Shown here: piece by piece, positions 10,307 to 20,516 of the stretch | How positions within the stretch are numbered: the stretch's first letter is position 1 | Layout of the letters: every line of letters begins with the position of its first letter | NCBI GenBank assembly: GCA_947496865.1 | Contig: CANMEE010000002.1 | Coordinates: 806,001-870,000 of the forward strand | Origin: an uncultured Sphingomonadaceae bacterium | Lineage (GTDB): Bacteria; Pseudomonadota; Alphaproteobacteria; Sphingomonadales; Sphingomonadaceae | Reading direction: 5' to 3' | Length of the DNA stretch: 64,000 nt | Translations under genes and position numbers: made by a program | The notes under the pieces: model-generated | What the model was told of the DNA's origin: nothing | The model's database searches: none | The model's input: only the letters and a program-made list of their open reading frames with translations

Positions 10307-10854
10307 TTGGCGAACTCTCTGAATAATCTAAATGCTTTCTCATCGTCGAAGATATCACATTTCACATGGTAAACACGTTCCAACATAATCTTCGAACGAT
10401 CATCTCGCTCTTCTTGGACGACTGACATCAATGCCAAGGGTTGATCGGTCACTTTATGATAGAAATTAATCCTATCCCAATGCGTATGACCGGCGATATG
10501 CCCATCAGACAATGCCACGATTTCCCACTTACCGTTAGACTCGCCATCGAAATAAGAATTTTCGTCGACATCGTTAAAAAGATTTGCGGGACCGCTCGTC
10601 AGATGTTTCCATTGAATATTCCGATAGCTTGGTTTTTCAGCGTTTTTGTCAAACTCGAACCAAACTAAAATACCAATTTTTTGCCCTTTGGATTCATCCG
10701 GGTTTTTGGCGTTGTTAACCTCACCAAAATACTCGGTGCCATAGCTGGCGCAATCATAAAAAGTCGCATCAAGGTGTTTTTGGGGATCATAGCCCGCAAG
10801 CGGAGCAACCGCCATGCCTGCCATAGCGGCCGTGGCAAAAGCGCTAAAAATCAT
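10303..10854 (-). CDS. Uncharacterised exported protein inside the complex I operon
   Basis: 183 residues, not recognised. The N-terminus looks like a Sec signal peptide ([21 protein letters not shown]), after which the protein is hydrophilic. It is rich in aromatic and acidic residues and has two cysteines (CASYG near the mature N-terminus and VKCDIF near the C-terminus). No membrane helix follows. It sits between nuoH and nuoI and overlaps both: ATG 10854 forms TGATG with the nuoH stop (a GTG at 10857 is the alternative start), and its own stop overlaps the nuoI start. Unlike the small membrane ORFs nearby, it should reside in the periplasm. Function unknown; it could be lineage-specific cargo or a periplasmic partner of the respiratory chain. 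Confidence 0.7.
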   Translation of the reverse strand: MIFSAFATAAMAGMAVAPLAGYDPQKHLDATFYDCASYGTEYFGEVNNAKNPDESKGQKIGILVWFEFDKNAEKPSYRNIQWKHLTSGPANLFNDVDENSYFDGESNGKWEIVALSDGHIAGHTHWDRINFYHKVTDQPLALMSVVQEERDDRSKIMLERVYHVKCDIFDDEKAFRLFREFAK

Positions 10855-11900
10855 CACCCGTACCTCGTCAGCATAAGATAGCCGCTTACAAGGACCACCC
10901 AGAAAATTGAAACCGGCAGGAAGATTTTCCAGCCCAGACGCATCAACTGATCATAGCGGTAGCGCGGTACGGTCGCCATGACCCAGCTGAAGATGAAGAA
11001 GATCAGGAACATCTTGCCGAACAGCCAGAATATACCCGGAATATCGAACCATGGGATCCAATCCACATTCATCGGCGGCAACCAGCCTCCCCAGAACAGG
11101 ATCACATTGAGCGCGCACATCAACAGGATATTGGCATATTCACCGAGCCAGAACAGCGCGAAGGCCATGGAAGAATATTCCGTCTGATAGCCAGCAACGA
11201 GTTCGGATTCCGCCTCAGTCAGATCAAAGGGATGGCGCGCGGTTTCCGCCATTGAAGCGATAAGAAACATCACTGCCATAGGAAATAGCAGCGGGTTCAG
11301 GCCATAAGCATTGACCATGCCGAAGATATGCCCGTCTTGCGACTTGATGATATCGACCAGATTAAAGGTTCCGGCGAACAGCACCACGGAAATCAGAATG
11401 AAGCCGATGGAGACTTCATAGCTGATCATCTGAGCTGCAGCGCGCATCGCGGAGAAAAAAGGATATTTGGAGTTACTGGCCCAGCCCGCAATCACGACGC
11501 CATAAACACCAAGCGAGCTGATCGCGAGTATGTATAGAAGCCCGATATTGATATTCGCTAGCACCATGTCTTCGCTGAACGGGATCACCGCCCAAGCCAG
11601 CAAAGCAACCGTGAAGGTCAGGATCGGTGCGAGCAGGAACAAGCCTTTATTCGCACTGGACGGAATGATCGTTTCCTGAAGGAAAACCTTGAGGCCATCG
11701 GCAAAGGATTGCAGCAATCCAAAAGGCCCGACCACATTGGGCCCTTTGCGCAACGCCATCGCCGCCCAAATCTTACGATCGGTATAGATGATCATCGCAA
11801 CCGCCAGCATAAGCGGCAGAGCGATCAACAGGATCAACGCGAGCGTGCCGACGAACCAGCCTGCTTCATAACCGAGGATAGATTGCAAATAGGCGGTCAT
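10854..11900 (-). CDS. nuoH: NADH-quinone oxidoreductase subunit H
   Basis: 348 residues, NuoH/ND1, an eight-helix membrane subunit that forms much of the quinone chamber and connects the arms. Typical stretches are [21 protein letters not shown], the [20 protein letters not shown] loop with its acidic residues, and the C-terminal [13 protein letters not shown]. The start at 11900 overlaps the nuoG stop (ATGA), and the stop overlaps the following unknown gene. Confidence 0.97.
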   Translation of the reverse strand: MTAYLQSILGYEAGWFVGTLALILLIALPLMLAVAMIIYTDRKIWAAMALRKGPNVVGPFGLLQSFADGLKVFLQETIIPSSANKGLFLLAPILTFTVALLAWAVIPFSEDMVLANINIGLLYILAISSLGVYGVVIAGWASNSKYPFFSAMRAAAQMISYEVSIGFILISVVLFAGTFNLVDIIKSQDGHIFGMVNAYGLNPLLFPMAVMFLIASMAETARHPFDLTEAESELVAGYQTEYSSMAFALFWLGEYANILLMCALNVILFWGGWLPPMNVDWIPWFDIPGIFWLFGKMFLIFFIFSWVMATVPRYRYDQLMRLGWKIFLPVSIFWVVLVSGYLMLTRYG

Positions 11901-13909
11901 TCTGCGGCCTCCAGCATATCGTCCCCGTGCAGCAATTCAGCCGAACAGCGCTGCATCGTCGCACTGGCGCGGGTGATGCTATTGGTCAGGTAGAAATCCT
12001 TAATCGGATGAACACCCTGCCCTTTTGGCTTATCCGGCAATCCAGATGGCGGCGCCCAATCAAGGGAAAGCAGGCCTTCCTCAGCCATTTCCGAGTGATC
12101 TTTATACATTTTCACTCGTAACTCTTCAAAACTGTCAAACGGTAGCGTTTTGCCCATCACCTCAGACAGAGCCCGCAAGATGCTCCAGTCTTCGCGGGCA
12201 TCACCTGGGGCGAAAATCGCTTTGCTGGACCGCTGCACGCGGCCTTCCAGACTGACATAAGTCCCGTTTTTCTCGGTATAGGCGGCAGCTGGCAGGATGA
12301 CATCGGCGGCATGGGCGCCGGCATCACCATGATGGCCGATATAAACCTTAAAGCTTTTTTCGAACGCGTCGTAATTCATTTCATCCGCGCCGAGCGAGAA
12401 GAGCAGTTTCGGCTTTTTCGCGGCTATCGCCTTTATTCCACCATCATAAGCATAGCCGAGCATCAATCCACCCGTACGGGAAGCACAGATGTGAAGCACG
12501 TTAAAGCCATTCCAGTCGTCCCGAACCAGTTTATATTTTGCTGCCAGTTTCAGAGCCGCGCCATGCGCGCCTTCCACACTTAACGCGCCACCACCAAGGA
12601 TCAATGCCGGTTTTTCAGCATTTTTCAGTGCGTCTGCAGCGGCTTTTGGAAGCTTGGCCAGCAAGCCCATATCATCACCCAACCATTCAACCGGATAGGT
12701 TTGATCTGCCTCTGGTCCGATACCAAAGACTTTGGCGCCGCCTTTGCGAACCGCCTTACGAATACGGGTATTGACCAAAGACGCTTCCCAGCGCGGATTG
12801 GTGGAGACCAGCACGATCACATCAGCTTCTTCGATACCCGCGATGGTCGTGTTGAAATTGACGGCCGCGAGATTGGACACATCATAAGACAGCCCCGTTT
12901 GGCGTCCTTCGAGCATGTCCGATTTCATGGATTTCAGCAGCTTTTTAGTCGCGTACATGGTTTCGCAATCAACCAGGTCGCCCGCAATGGCTGCTACCGA
13001 ACTGCCTGCTTTGACTGCGGCAATGGCTTCAAAAGCGTCGTTCCAGCTAGCTGGCACCAATGTGCCATTCTGCCGGATATAAGGCTTGTCGAGGCGGCGC
13101 TTCATCAAGCCGTCAATGGCATGACGCGTTTTGTCGGTCGCCCATTCCTCATTCACATCATCATTGACGCGTGGCAAGGAGCGCAGCACTTCGCGGCCGC
13201 GACTGTCGATACGGATATTGGTTCCGACACCGTCCATGACATCAATGCCCATGGTCTTGGTCAGCTCCCAAGGCCGCGCTTCAAAAGCATATGGTTTGCT
13301 GGTCAGCGCGCCCACGGGGCACAGATCAACAACATTACCTGAAAGCTCGCTATGCACAGCGCCTTCGAGATAAGAAGTAATCTCCATCCCCTCGCCGCGA
13401 CCAATAGCACCAATTTCTTCTACGCCAGCGACTTCTTCGGCAAAGCGCACACAGCGGGTGCAATGGATACAGCGGGTCATGATCGTCTTGACCACCGGTC
13501 CCATATATTTTTCGGTTACAGCACGCTTATTCTCTTCATAGCGCGATCCCCCCTTGCCATAGGCCATCGCCTGATCCTGCAAGTCGCACTCGCCGCCCTG
13601 ATCGCAAATCGGGCAATCAAGCGGGTGGTTGATGAGGAGAAATTCCATCACCCCTTCGCGGGCCTTTTTGACCATTGCGCTATCGGTCCGAATTTCCTGT
13701 CCCTCGGCAGCGGGCAGTGCGCAGCTCGCCTGCGGCTTGGGCGGTCCGGGCTTCACTTCGACCAGACACATGCGGCAATTGCCAGCAATGCTCAGGCGCT
13801 CATGATAACAGAAACGCGGAATTTCCTTACCGGCAAGCTCCGCAGCCTGCAGCACGGTCGCTCCCTGCGGAACTTCCAGTTCGATGCCATCTACGGTCAC
13901 TTTAGGCAT
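11897..13909 (-). CDS. nuoG: NADH-quinone oxidoreductase subunit G
   Basis: 670 residues. The 75-kDa subunit carries the N1b [2Fe-2S] cluster ([19 protein letters not shown]), the N5 cluster ([19 protein letters not shown]) and the N4 cluster ([10 protein letters not shown]). A degenerate molybdopterin-oxidoreductase domain forms the rest of the protein. I chose ATG 13909 (MPKVTV) over the adjacent upstream TTG 13912. The start lies within the last codons of the preceding 94-residue ORF (8-base overlap). The length is normal for alphaproteobacteria. Confidence 0.96.
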   Translation of the reverse strand: MPKVTVDGIELEVPQGATVLQAAELAGKEIPRFCYHERLSIAGNCRMCLVEVKPGPPKPQASCALPAAEGQEIRTDSAMVKKAREGVMEFLLINHPLDCPICDQGGECDLQDQAMAYGKGGSRYEENKRAVTEKYMGPVVKTIMTRCIHCTRCVRFAEEVAGVEEIGAIGRGEGMEITSYLEGAVHSELSGNVVDLCPVGALTSKPYAFEARPWELTKTMGIDVMDGVGTNIRIDSRGREVLRSLPRVNDDVNEEWATDKTRHAIDGLMKRRLDKPYIRQNGTLVPASWNDAFEAIAAVKAGSSVAAIAGDLVDCETMYATKKLLKSMKSDMLEGRQTGLSYDVSNLAAVNFNTTIAGIEEADVIVLVSTNPRWEASLVNTRIRKAVRKGGAKVFGIGPEADQTYPVEWLGDDMGLLAKLPKAAADALKNAEKPALILGGGALSVEGAHGAALKLAAKYKLVRDDWNGFNVLHICASRTGGLMLGYAYDGGIKAIAAKKPKLLFSLGADEMNYDAFEKSFKVYIGHHGDAGAHAADVILPAAAYTEKNGTYVSLEGRVQRSSKAIFAPGDAREDWSILRALSEVMGKTLPFDSFEELRVKMYKDHSEMAEEGLLSLDWAPPSGLPDKPKGQGVHPIKDFYLTNSITRASATMQRCSAELLHGDDMLEAAE

Positions 13910-14186
13910 CAACGCTCTCCATACTGCCGTTCATTTGCAATAACCACTTTATGTCAAACAGATATTGTAAGAGCGCCCCCAGTCCACCAAGCACCAATGC
14001 AATGCCGTTCTCAATGAGCAAACTTTGGAGATAATAATCAAAAAAATTTGTCCATTTGAAAGATCCGATTTCATCTGAATATTCGAACAAATCTACCAAT
14101 GTACTTGATAGACTCGCAATAACTAAAAATGCGGCAAAAACCCATAGCGCGACCGCCCATTTAGATCGTGGGATAGATCGCTTCAC
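13902..14186 (-). CDS. Uncharacterised two-helix membrane protein between nuoF and nuoG
   Basis: 94 residues, not recognised. It has a basic N-terminus ([10 protein letters not shown]), a hydrophobic segment at about 10-30 ([17 protein letters not shown]) and a second one around 58-75 ([18 protein letters not shown]). An acidic, aromatic loop joins them. The topology is probably two transmembrane helices with a short loop. It overlaps the nuoF stop (start ATG 14186, stop of nuoF at 14183) and overlaps the nuoG start by 8 bases, so it is co-translated with both. The local sequence is more AT-rich than the flanking nuo genes. Function unknown. Confidence 0.65.
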   Translation of the reverse strand: MKRSIPRSKWAVALWVFAAFLVIASLSSTLVDLFEYSDEIGSFKWTNFFDYYLQSLLIENGIALVLGGLGALLQYLFDIKWLLQMNGSMESVDA

Positions 14187-15490
14187 TCCGCCGCCTCCAG
14201 CACTTCTGTGCCCTTATTTTCGTTAATCCGCCGCTCCATCTCCGGACGGAAATGGCGGATCAGCCCCTGAATCGGCCACGCCGCTGCATCGCCAAGCGCG
14301 CAGATGGTGTGACCTTCGACCTGTTTGGTCACTTCATAAAGCGTATCAATGTCGCCAATTTCCGCATCGCCATCACGCATTTTTTCCATCACGCGCCACA
14401 TCCAGCCTGTCCCTTCGCGGCATGGCGTGCATTGGCCGCAGCTTTCGTGTTTGTAGAAATAGCTCAGCCGTGAAATCGCGCGGACAATGTCGGTGGACTT
14501 GTCCATCACGATAACCGCTGCCGTGCCAAGACCGGAGCCCAAATCCTTGAGCCCGTCAAAATCCATCGGTGCGTCCATGATTTGTTCGGCTGGTACCAGA
14601 GGCACAGACGAACCACCGGGAATAACCGCAAGCAAATTGTCCCAACCGCCGGTTATACCCCCGCAATGCTTTTCGATCATGTCTTTGAACGGGATAGACA
14701 TTGCTTCTTCAAAAACCGCTGGCTTGTCGACATGGCCGGAAACCTGAAACAATTTCGTGCCATGGTTATTCTCGCGCCCAAAGCCAGCAAACCAGCTGGC
14801 GCCGCGGCGCAAGATTGTCGGCACCACCGCAATGGATTCAACATTGTTAACCGTGGTCGGGCAACCATAAAGGCCTGCACCGGCAGGAAATGGCGGTTTC
14901 AGGCGCGGTTGACCTTTTTTGCCTTCCAAGCTTTCGATCATCGCGGTTTCTTCACCGCAAATATAGGCGCCCGCGCCGCGATGGACGAAGACGTCAAAAT
15001 CATAGCCGGATTTGGCCGCATTCTTGCCGATCAGCCCAGCATCATAGGCTTCCTTGACGGCCGCCTCCATGACCTTGGCTTCCATAATATATTCGCCGCG
15101 AATGTAGATATAGGCGGCGCGGGCGCGCATGGCGAAGCCAGCAATTAACGCGCCTTCAATCAGCTTGTGCGGATCATTGCGCAGGATTTCGCGGTCCTTG
15201 CAGCTACCGGGCTCAGATTCATCGGCGTTGATAACCAGAAAACTCGGACGTCCATCCGGCGACTCTTTTGGCATGAAGGACCATTTCAGACCGGTCGGAA
15301 AACCCGCACCGCCGCGACCGCGCAGGCCGCTTTCCTTCATTTCTTCGATAATCTTGTCATTACCGCGCTTGATAATATCAGCGGTTTTGTCCCAATCACC
15401 GCGTTTTTGCGACGCCTTCAAGTCCCATGACTGAAAGCCATAGACATTGGTAAAGATACGATCTTTGTCCTGCAGGAAATCAAAACCCAT
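14183..15490 (-). CDS. nuoF: NADH-quinone oxidoreductase subunit F
   Basis: 435 residues. This is the 51-kDa subunit that binds NADH and FMN and holds the N3 [4Fe-4S] cluster. The FMN/NADH glycine-rich motif [17 protein letters not shown] lies at about residues 60-76, AYIYIRGEY follows, and the cluster cysteines are in [13 protein letters not shown]. The start ATG at 15490 shares one base with the stop of a 30-residue upstream ORF (TAATG). The stop overlaps the next small membrane ORF. Confidence 0.97.
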   Translation of the reverse strand: MGFDFLQDKDRIFTNVYGFQSWDLKASQKRGDWDKTADIIKRGNDKIIEEMKESGLRGRGGAGFPTGLKWSFMPKESPDGRPSFLVINADESEPGSCKDREILRNDPHKLIEGALIAGFAMRARAAYIYIRGEYIMEAKVMEAAVKEAYDAGLIGKNAAKSGYDFDVFVHRGAGAYICGEETAMIESLEGKKGQPRLKPPFPAGAGLYGCPTTVNNVESIAVVPTILRRGASWFAGFGRENNHGTKLFQVSGHVDKPAVFEEAMSIPFKDMIEKHCGGITGGWDNLLAVIPGGSSVPLVPAEQIMDAPMDFDGLKDLGSGLGTAAVIVMDKSTDIVRAISRLSYFYKHESCGQCTPCREGTGWMWRVMEKMRDGDAEIGDIDTLYEVTKQVEGHTICALGDAAAWPIQGLIRHFRPEMERRINENKGTEVLEAAE

Positions 15491-15582
15491 TATTTCTTAC
15501 TCCTGCGGCCCCAAAGGCCACCCGCTACGGCAATGGCAACAACCGCCAGCGCAACCCATCCTGCATATCCATCGAGCAGCAT
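15490..15582 (-). CDS. 30-residue single-helix membrane microprotein between nuoE and nuoF
   Basis: A very short ORF (30 residues plus TAA) that fills the gap between nuoE and nuoF exactly. Its ATG at 15580-15582 lies directly after the nuoE stop (15584-15586), and its TAA shares one base with the nuoF ATG. The translation begins [20 protein letters not shown] and ends in a basic GRRSKK tail, the pattern of one transmembrane helix with a cytoplasmic positive end. The tight coupling on both sides supports real translation. Function unknown; an accessory or assembly microprotein of complex I is a guess from context. Confidence 0.6.
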   Translation of the reverse strand: MLLDGYAGWVALAVVAIAVAGGLWGRRSKK

Positions 15583-15583
15583 C

Positions 15584-16249
15584 TTACCACTCCTTCCGAT
15601 AGTCGTGATTGGCCTTGACCATATCTTTCAAAATCACCGGACCGCCTTGGGGTTCGCTAGTCTTGCGACCAATTTGCGACCCGACCGGAATCTCTTTGCC
15701 TTCGGCCAAATCTTCCAAAATGCGGGTCATGATATCGTAATCAAGATCTTCGTAATTATCGTCGTTAATCTGGACCATCGGCGCGTTGGAACAATTGCCC
15801 ATGCATTCGACTTCGGTCAGCGTGAACAGGCCGTCTGGTGTTGTCTTACCCTTGGCCATGCCCTTGTTCTTGCAAGCGGCCATCACGTCGTCGCTGCCGC
15901 GCAACATGCAGGGCGTGGTTCCGCAAACCTGCACATGGAAACGGCCAACCGGCGCGAGATTATACATGGTGTAGAAGGTAGCGACTTCATAGGCGCGCAT
16001 ATAAGGCATATCCAGATAGGCCGCGACATATTCAATCACCGGAACCGGCAACCAGCCTTGGGTTTTGGTATCTGCACCAACCTGACGTTGCGCCAAATCG
16101 AGCAATGCCATAACTGCCGATTTCTGGCGTCCTTCGGGATATTTCGCGACCTGCCATTTGGCGAGCTTGTCATTTGCCGGCGTGAATTTAAAATCACCCC
16201 ATTTGGCGCGCACTTCGATTTCATCTGGTATATTTGGAGCTTCAGCCAT
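15584..16249 (-). CDS. nuoE: NADH-quinone oxidoreductase subunit E
   Basis: 221 residues. The 24-kDa thioredoxin-like subunit holds the N1a [2Fe-2S] cluster. Its four cysteine ligands are visible in CGTTPCMLRGS and ECMGNCSNAP. I chose ATG 16249 (MAEAPNIP) rather than the longer frame to 16291. It overlaps the preceding ORF by 8 bases. After the fold there is a hydrophilic C-terminal extension of about 50 residues (IGRKTSEPQGGP and the rest), as often seen in alphaproteobacterial NuoE. Confidence 0.95.
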   Translation of the reverse strand: MAEAPNIPDEIEVRAKWGDFKFTPANDKLAKWQVAKYPEGRQKSAVMALLDLAQRQVGADTKTQGWLPVPVIEYVAAYLDMPYMRAYEVATFYTMYNLAPVGRFHVQVCGTTPCMLRGSDDVMAACKNKGMAKGKTTPDGLFTLTEVECMGNCSNAPMVQINDDNYEDLDYDIMTRILEDLAEGKEIPVGSQIGRKTSEPQGGPVILKDMVKANHDYRKEW

Positions 16250-16493
16250 CACAATCACTTTTGTTTCGCGTATCAAAACGCGCTTCCCCAATTTGATCCC
16301 AGTTTTTTGAAAAATATATATTCAACCAGAACCCTGCGACGATCAATCCGACTGTCAAAGTCAATAATATGATATTCCAAAGCATATTCGCAGGCTGCCA
16401 CAATTCCCAAAGCAGCATGATCGCCACGACCACAAACACGGTCGCACCAGCACCGAGCGTCCAGCGCTTGGAAGTTTTTGGAGCATCAGCCAT
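16242..16493 (-). CDS. Uncharacterised two-helix membrane protein between nuoD and nuoE (83 aa)
   Basis: 83 residues, not recognised. It has two hydrophobic segments (about 13-29, GAGATVFVVVAIMLLW, and about 36-57, NMLWNIILLTLTVGLIVAGFWL) flanked by polar ends, with a charged C-terminus (DQIGEARFDTRNKSDCDG). ATG 16493 overlaps the 3' end of the 60-residue ORF by 8 bases, and its own end overlaps the nuoE start by 8 bases. The chain nuoD - 60 aa - 83 aa - nuoE is therefore continuous without gaps. Function unknown. Confidence 0.65.
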   Translation of the reverse strand: MADAPKTSKRWTLGAGATVFVVVAIMLLWELWQPANMLWNIILLTLTVGLIVAGFWLNIYFSKNWDQIGEARFDTRNKSDCDG

Positions 16494-16668
16494 GGCTCAA
16501 TTTCCGTTCAAGATAACGTCCAGCATAGAGCCCTATTACAGCTGCAAAGGCATTGGACAGCACTTCTTTCAGACTGACCTCACCATGGAATGCGGCCATG
16601 TAACCGGCCACGGCTGAAGCGAACACAGCAAATGCGGCGATAAAAATGAGTAGCTCGCGACCTATCAC
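16486..16668 (-). CDS. Uncharacterised small membrane protein after nuoD (60 aa)
   Basis: 60 residues with a GTG start at 16668 that overlaps the nuoD TGA (GTGA). One clear hydrophobic N-terminal helix ([22 protein letters not shown]) and a weaker second one ([15 protein letters not shown]) are joined by an acidic loop, and the end is basic (ERKLSHG). Not recognised. Position and overlaps suggest co-expression with complex I. It could be an accessory membrane subunit or an assembly aid; this is inference only. Confidence 0.6.
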   Translation of the reverse strand: MIGRELLIFIAAFAVFASAVAGYMAAFHGEVSLKEVLSNAFAAVIGLYAGRYLERKLSHG

Positions 16669-17897
16669 CGGTCACACTCCCCGAACACGATATCCATCGC
16701 GCCCAAGATCGCCGTGGCATCGGCCAGCATATGGCCCTTGGACATGAAATCCATGGCTTGCAAGTGCGAGAAAGCGGTCGGACGTATCTTGCAGCGATAG
16801 GGCTTGTTGCTGCCATCGCTGACCAGATAAACACCGAACTCGCCTTTCGGGCTCTCGGTCGCGACATAGACTTCGCCGGCGGGAACGTGAAAGCCTTCGG
16901 TATAGAGCTTGAAGTGATGGATCAGCGCTTCCATCGATTGTTTCATCTCGGCGCGCTTTGGCGGCACGACTTTGCGGTCAGTGCTGGCGACGGGACCGTC
17001 GGGCATTTCATTCAGGCATTGCCGCATGATCCGTGCGGATTGGCGCACTTCCTCGACCCGCACCATGAACCGGTCATAGCAATCACCACGCGTGCCAACC
17101 GGCACGTCAAATTCCATACGGTCGTACACATCATAAGGCTGCGACTTGCGCAAATCCCATGCAATGCCGCTGCCACGGATCATCGGGCCGGAAAAGCCCC
17201 AGCGTACCGCATCTTCTTTCGACACGATCGCAATATCGACATTGCGTTGTTTGAATATGCGGTTGCCGGTGACGAGGCTCATCGCATCTTCAAACAAGGT
17301 CGGAAACTCGTCGAGCCAATCCGCCATATCGGTGAGCAATTTTAATGGCACGTCCTGATGCACGCCGCCGGGGCGGAACCAGGCGCTGTGCATACGGGCG
17401 CCACTGGCCCGCTCAAAAAACTCCAGGCATTGCTCGCGAATTTCAAACACCCAGATATTGGGCGTCATCGCGCCAACATCCATCACATGTGCGCCGATGT
17501 TCAGCATATGATTGCAGATACGGGTCAGCTCAGCGAATAACACCCGCAGATATTGACCGCGCAAAGGCACTTCGAGATCGAGCAATTTCTCAATCGCGAG
17601 CACATAGCTATGCTCCATCGCGAGCGGCGAACAATAATCCAGCCGGTCAAAATAGGGCAATGCCTGCAAATATGTCTTATGCTCAATCAGCTTTTCAGTG
17701 CCGCGGTGCAGCAGGCCAACATGCGGATCAAGACGCTCTACAATTTCGCCGTCAAGCTCCATCACCAAACGCAAAACACCGTGCGCGGCAGGATGCTGGG
17801 GACCAAAGTTGATGGTGTAATTCTGGATTTCCAGATCGCCAACGGTGGGATCAGTTTCGTCAGCCAGACCGTCCATTTCGTCGAGATAATCAGCCAT
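16665..17897 (-). CDS. nuoD: NADH-quinone oxidoreductase subunit D
   Basis: 410 residues. The 49-kDa subunit is related to the [NiFe]-hydrogenase large subunit, lies next to the N2 cluster, and forms the quinone-binding pocket. Conserved stretches include [35 protein letters not shown] and the C-terminal DIVFGECDR. The start ATG 17897 shares one base with the nuoC stop. NuoC and NuoD are separate here, not fused as in E. coli. Confidence 0.97.
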   Translation of the reverse strand: MADYLDEMDGLADETDPTVGDLEIQNYTINFGPQHPAAHGVLRLVMELDGEIVERLDPHVGLLHRGTEKLIEHKTYLQALPYFDRLDYCSPLAMEHSYVLAIEKLLDLEVPLRGQYLRVLFAELTRICNHMLNIGAHVMDVGAMTPNIWVFEIREQCLEFFERASGARMHSAWFRPGGVHQDVPLKLLTDMADWLDEFPTLFEDAMSLVTGNRIFKQRNVDIAIVSKEDAVRWGFSGPMIRGSGIAWDLRKSQPYDVYDRMEFDVPVGTRGDCYDRFMVRVEEVRQSARIMRQCLNEMPDGPVASTDRKVVPPKRAEMKQSMEALIHHFKLYTEGFHVPAGEVYVATESPKGEFGVYLVSDGSNKPYRCKIRPTAFSHLQAMDFMSKGHMLADATAILGAMDIVFGECDR

Positions 17898-18535
17898 TAT
17901 TTTTTGGCTCCCTTATCGTCACCATCGCCCGATTTCTCGTCACCGGGCAGGATGTAATCCGCGCCTTCCCAAGGTGACATAAAGTCAAAGCTGCGGAAAT
18001 CCTGCGCCAGTTTGACCGGTTCGTACACCACGCGCTTGGCTTCCTCGGAATAACGCATTTCGACATAGCCGGTGAGCGGGAAATCCTTGCGGAAAGGATG
18101 GCCCTGAAATCCATAATCGGTAAGAATGCGTCGCAAGTCGGCATTGCCATCAAATAGCACGCCGTAAAGATCGAATACTTCGCGCTCCAGCCAGCCGGCA
18201 ACTTCCCAAATATGAGTCACGGTTGGAACCGGCGTGTCTTCGTCGGTCGTCACCTTTACGCGGATGCGGTGATTTTTGGTCAGGCTCAGCAGATGATAGC
18301 AAATCTCAAACCGCTCAGGCCGTTCGGGATAATCGACACCGGCAATCTCGACGAGCTGCTGATATTCATGCTTGTCGCGTAACCTGTCCATCACAGCGGG
18401 CAGTTTCTTGCGATCCACGGTAAAGCTGATCTCGTCATAAGCTTCAACCGTATCAAGCACAGCCGCGCCCAAGGATTTGGCTAGCGCCGCAGCAACGCCT
18501 TCGTTGCTGGAGATGATGGGAGCCCCGTTTGCCAT
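17897..18535 (-). CDS. nuoC: NADH-quinone oxidoreductase subunit C
   Basis: 212 residues. The 30-kDa subunit of the hydrophilic arm is shown by the family signature around residues 115-160 ([19 protein letters not shown], then [20 protein letters not shown] and LTGYVEMRY). It starts one base after the nuoB stop and shares a base with the nuoD start. The lysine-rich C-terminal tail ([12 protein letters not shown]) is a lineage feature. Confidence 0.96.
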   Translation of the reverse strand: MANGAPIISSNEGVAAALAKSLGAAVLDTVEAYDEISFTVDRKKLPAVMDRLRDKHEYQQLVEIAGVDYPERPERFEICYHLLSLTKNHRIRVKVTTDEDTPVPTVTHIWEVAGWLEREVFDLYGVLFDGNADLRRILTDYGFQGHPFRKDFPLTGYVEMRYSEEAKRVVYEPVKLAQDFRSFDFMSPWEGADYILPGDEKSGDGDDKGAKK

Positions 18536-18536
18536 A

Positions 18537-19103
18537 TCAGCGCTCTAACGTCCCGATGCGGCGGATTTTCCGCTGCAACTGCATCACGCCATAAAGCAAG
18601 GCTTCTGCCGTGGGCGGGCAACCGGGCACGTAAATATCAACCGGTACGATCCGGTCACAACCACGCACCACCGAATAGCTATAGTGATAATATCCACCGC
18701 CATTGGCGCAGCTGCCCATCGAAATCACATATTTCGGTTCTGACATCTGGTCATAAACCTTGCGCAGTGCTGGCGCCATTTTGTTGCACAACGTACCGGC
18801 CACGATCATCACATCGGATTGACGCGGGCTAGCGCGCGGCGCAACGCCAAAGCGCTCCATATCATAACGCGGCATATTGACGTGGATCATCTCGACCGCA
18901 CAGCAAGCCAGGCCGAAAGTCATCCACCAAAGCGAACCGGTGCGCGCCCATTGAAAAAGATCTTCGGTCGATGTGACGAGGAAACCCTTGTCATTCACCT
19001 CCGAATTCAGGTCTTTGAAAAACGCCTCGTCTGGCTGCGTGTTGGGCGCCATAGGCGTTCCATCAGCATTCAAGATAACGTTGCTGGTAGATTCTACTCC
19101 CAA
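18537..19103 (-). CDS. nuoB: NADH-quinone oxidoreductase subunit B
   Basis: The PSST subunit ligates cluster N2, which passes electrons to quinone. Ligand cysteines are in [22 protein letters not shown] and [15 protein letters not shown]. The start is uncertain. The longest frame begins at 19214 but runs into nuoA. ATG 19124 overlaps nuoA by 31 bases with no good ribosome site. TTG 19103 (MGVESTSN) has GGGAG seven bases upstream and overlaps nuoA by 10 bases. I chose TTG 19103, which gives 188 residues, a normal length. Confidence 0.92.
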   Translation of the reverse strand: MGVESTSNVILNADGTPMAPNTQPDEAFFKDLNSEVNDKGFLVTSTEDLFQWARTGSLWWMTFGLACCAVEMIHVNMPRYDMERFGVAPRASPRQSDVMIVAGTLCNKMAPALRKVYDQMSEPKYVISMGSCANGGGYYHYSYSVVRGCDRIVPVDIYVPGCPPTAEALLYGVMQLQRKIRRIGTLER

Positions 19104-19468
19104 TCGAGCGCTCCCATTTTCCATTCGTAAATAAATCCAACCGTCAGGATTACCAAGAAGATCATCATTGATGACCAACCAATCCAACCGATTTGCCCAA
19201 GCGAAACCGCCCAAGGAAACAGAAACGCGGCTTCCAAGTCAAAAATGATGAACAGGATAGCGACAAGATAGAAACGCACATCAAATTGACTGCGTGAATC
19301 TTCAAAAGCGGGAAAGCCACATTCATATTCGGACAGTTTTTCGGCGTCTGGACTATGGGTTCCGGTCAATCGTGACACACCCATGGGCAGGAAAACAAAA
19401 AGCGCTGACAGGCCAAGGGCCACTGCCAGAAAAAGCAGTATCGGCGCATATTCGGAAAGATCGACCAC
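19094..19468 (-). CDS. nuoA: NADH-quinone oxidoreductase subunit A
   Basis: 124 residues, three membrane helices, NuoA/ND3. The family loop with a conserved cysteine is visible in [20 protein letters not shown], followed by [22 protein letters not shown]. This is the first gene of the complex I operon. The 104 bases upstream (19469-19572) lie between it and the inositol monophosphatase gene and should hold the operon promoter, though I could not identify convincing -35/-10 boxes. Confidence 0.96.
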   Translation of the reverse strand: MVDLSEYAPILLFLAVALGLSALFVFLPMGVSRLTGTHSPDAEKLSEYECGFPAFEDSRSQFDVRFYLVAILFIIFDLEAAFLFPWAVSLGQIGWIGWSSMMIFLVILTVGFIYEWKMGALDWE

Positions 19469-19572
19469 AAAAGACTCGTTTCTCTATAATTCAGGGCCGC
19501 TTTTAGGGATAGGCTCACCATGCTGCAAGGGCCAAATGGCTCAAATTGGCGGCATATATACCGTTTCCGCGG

Positions 19573-20391
19573 TTATAGCAGCGACCGGGCCAGAATTTTG
19601 TGCAATTTGCTGTGTAGCGCTTCGTTCGCCGCCAGCAGTTCACGCTGTCCAATTGGCTGATCCCCGCCGGTATAATCGCTCACAAAACCGCCCGCCTCCC
19701 GGACCATCAATATGCCTGCGGCGACATCCCAAACTTGCAAATCCGCTTCCCAGAAACCGTCATAACGGCCAGCTGCCAACCATGCCAGGTCAAGCGAAGC
19801 TGCACCATTGCGACGGATACCAGCCACTTGTGGAGCAATCGAACCGAAGATTCGGGACCATTCGCTCAAATCGCCATGGCCTTTAAACGGGATGCCGGTG
19901 GCGATAACAGCCTCAGACAAATCGCGCCGCGCAGAAACCCGCAAGCGTTTTTCGCCCAAATAGGCCCCCTTGTCCATTTCCGCCCACCAAGTCTGGTCAG
20001 ACACGGGTTCGTAAATCAAGCCACTGGTAATCTTGCCCCAGCCCTGCCCATCGTAGGAACGTTCCTGCACAGCGATGGAAATGGCGAAATGTGGAATGCC
20101 GTGAAGAAAATTGGTGGTGCCATCGAGCGGATCGACAATCCAGCGCGGCTTGCCTTCTTCGCCCTCGATCATGCCGCCCTCTTCAAGCACAAAACCCCAA
20201 CCCGGGCGCACCTTCATCAATTCATCATACAGAATCCGTTCAGAACGCATGTCCGCTTTGGACACGAAATCGGCCGGACCTTTTTTTGACACCTGAAGAT
20301 GTTCGACTTCACCAAAGTCGCGGCGCAGGCGTGATCCCGCCTTGCGTGCGGCGCGCTCCATAACGGTGATAAGGGCGGAATGTGCTGGCAT
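19573..20391 (-). CDS. suhB: Inositol monophosphatase family protein (SuhB-like)
   Basis: 272 residues. It is a Mg-dependent phosphatase of the inositol-1-phosphatase / SuhB family. The metal-binding motifs are present: VLEEGG (about residues 68-73), the WIVDPLDGTTNFLHGIPHFA signature, and a C-terminal WDVAAGILMVREAGG. Family members hydrolyse inositol 1-phosphate or related sugar phosphates, and E. coli SuhB also acts on transcription complexes. Which role applies here is unknown. It lies downstream of efp in the same direction with a 125-base gap, so it may have its own promoter. Confidence 0.92.
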   Translation of the reverse strand: MPAHSALITVMERAARKAGSRLRRDFGEVEHLQVSKKGPADFVSKADMRSERILYDELMKVRPGWGFVLEEGGMIEGEEGKPRWIVDPLDGTTNFLHGIPHFAISIAVQERSYDGQGWGKITSGLIYEPVSDQTWWAEMDKGAYLGEKRLRVSARRDLSEAVIATGIPFKGHGDLSEWSRIFGSIAPQVAGIRRNGAASLDLAWLAAGRYDGFWEADLQVWDVAAGILMVREAGGFVSDYTGGDQPIGQRELLAANEALHSKLHKILARSLL

Positions 20392-20516
20392 GACTAAAGC
20401 TTTCAGTATCGAGGGACAAATGCTTACCCGTTAGTGGGGCGCCTGTCGAACCACGTTTATCGACGAGTAAAGGATGCCCTTAGTCAAGGCCAAGGGCTAA
20501 CGGTCTTCTTTTTGCC

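Noticed and set aside
12701..13342. 213-residue plus-strand frame inside nuoG
   Set aside because: Lies wholly antisense to the nuoG coding region, whose iron-sulphur motifs are clear.
20470..20500. GCCCTT/AAGGGC stem after the efp stop
   Set aside because: Six base pairs with a 10-base loop and a poor T tract on the efp strand; too weak to call.
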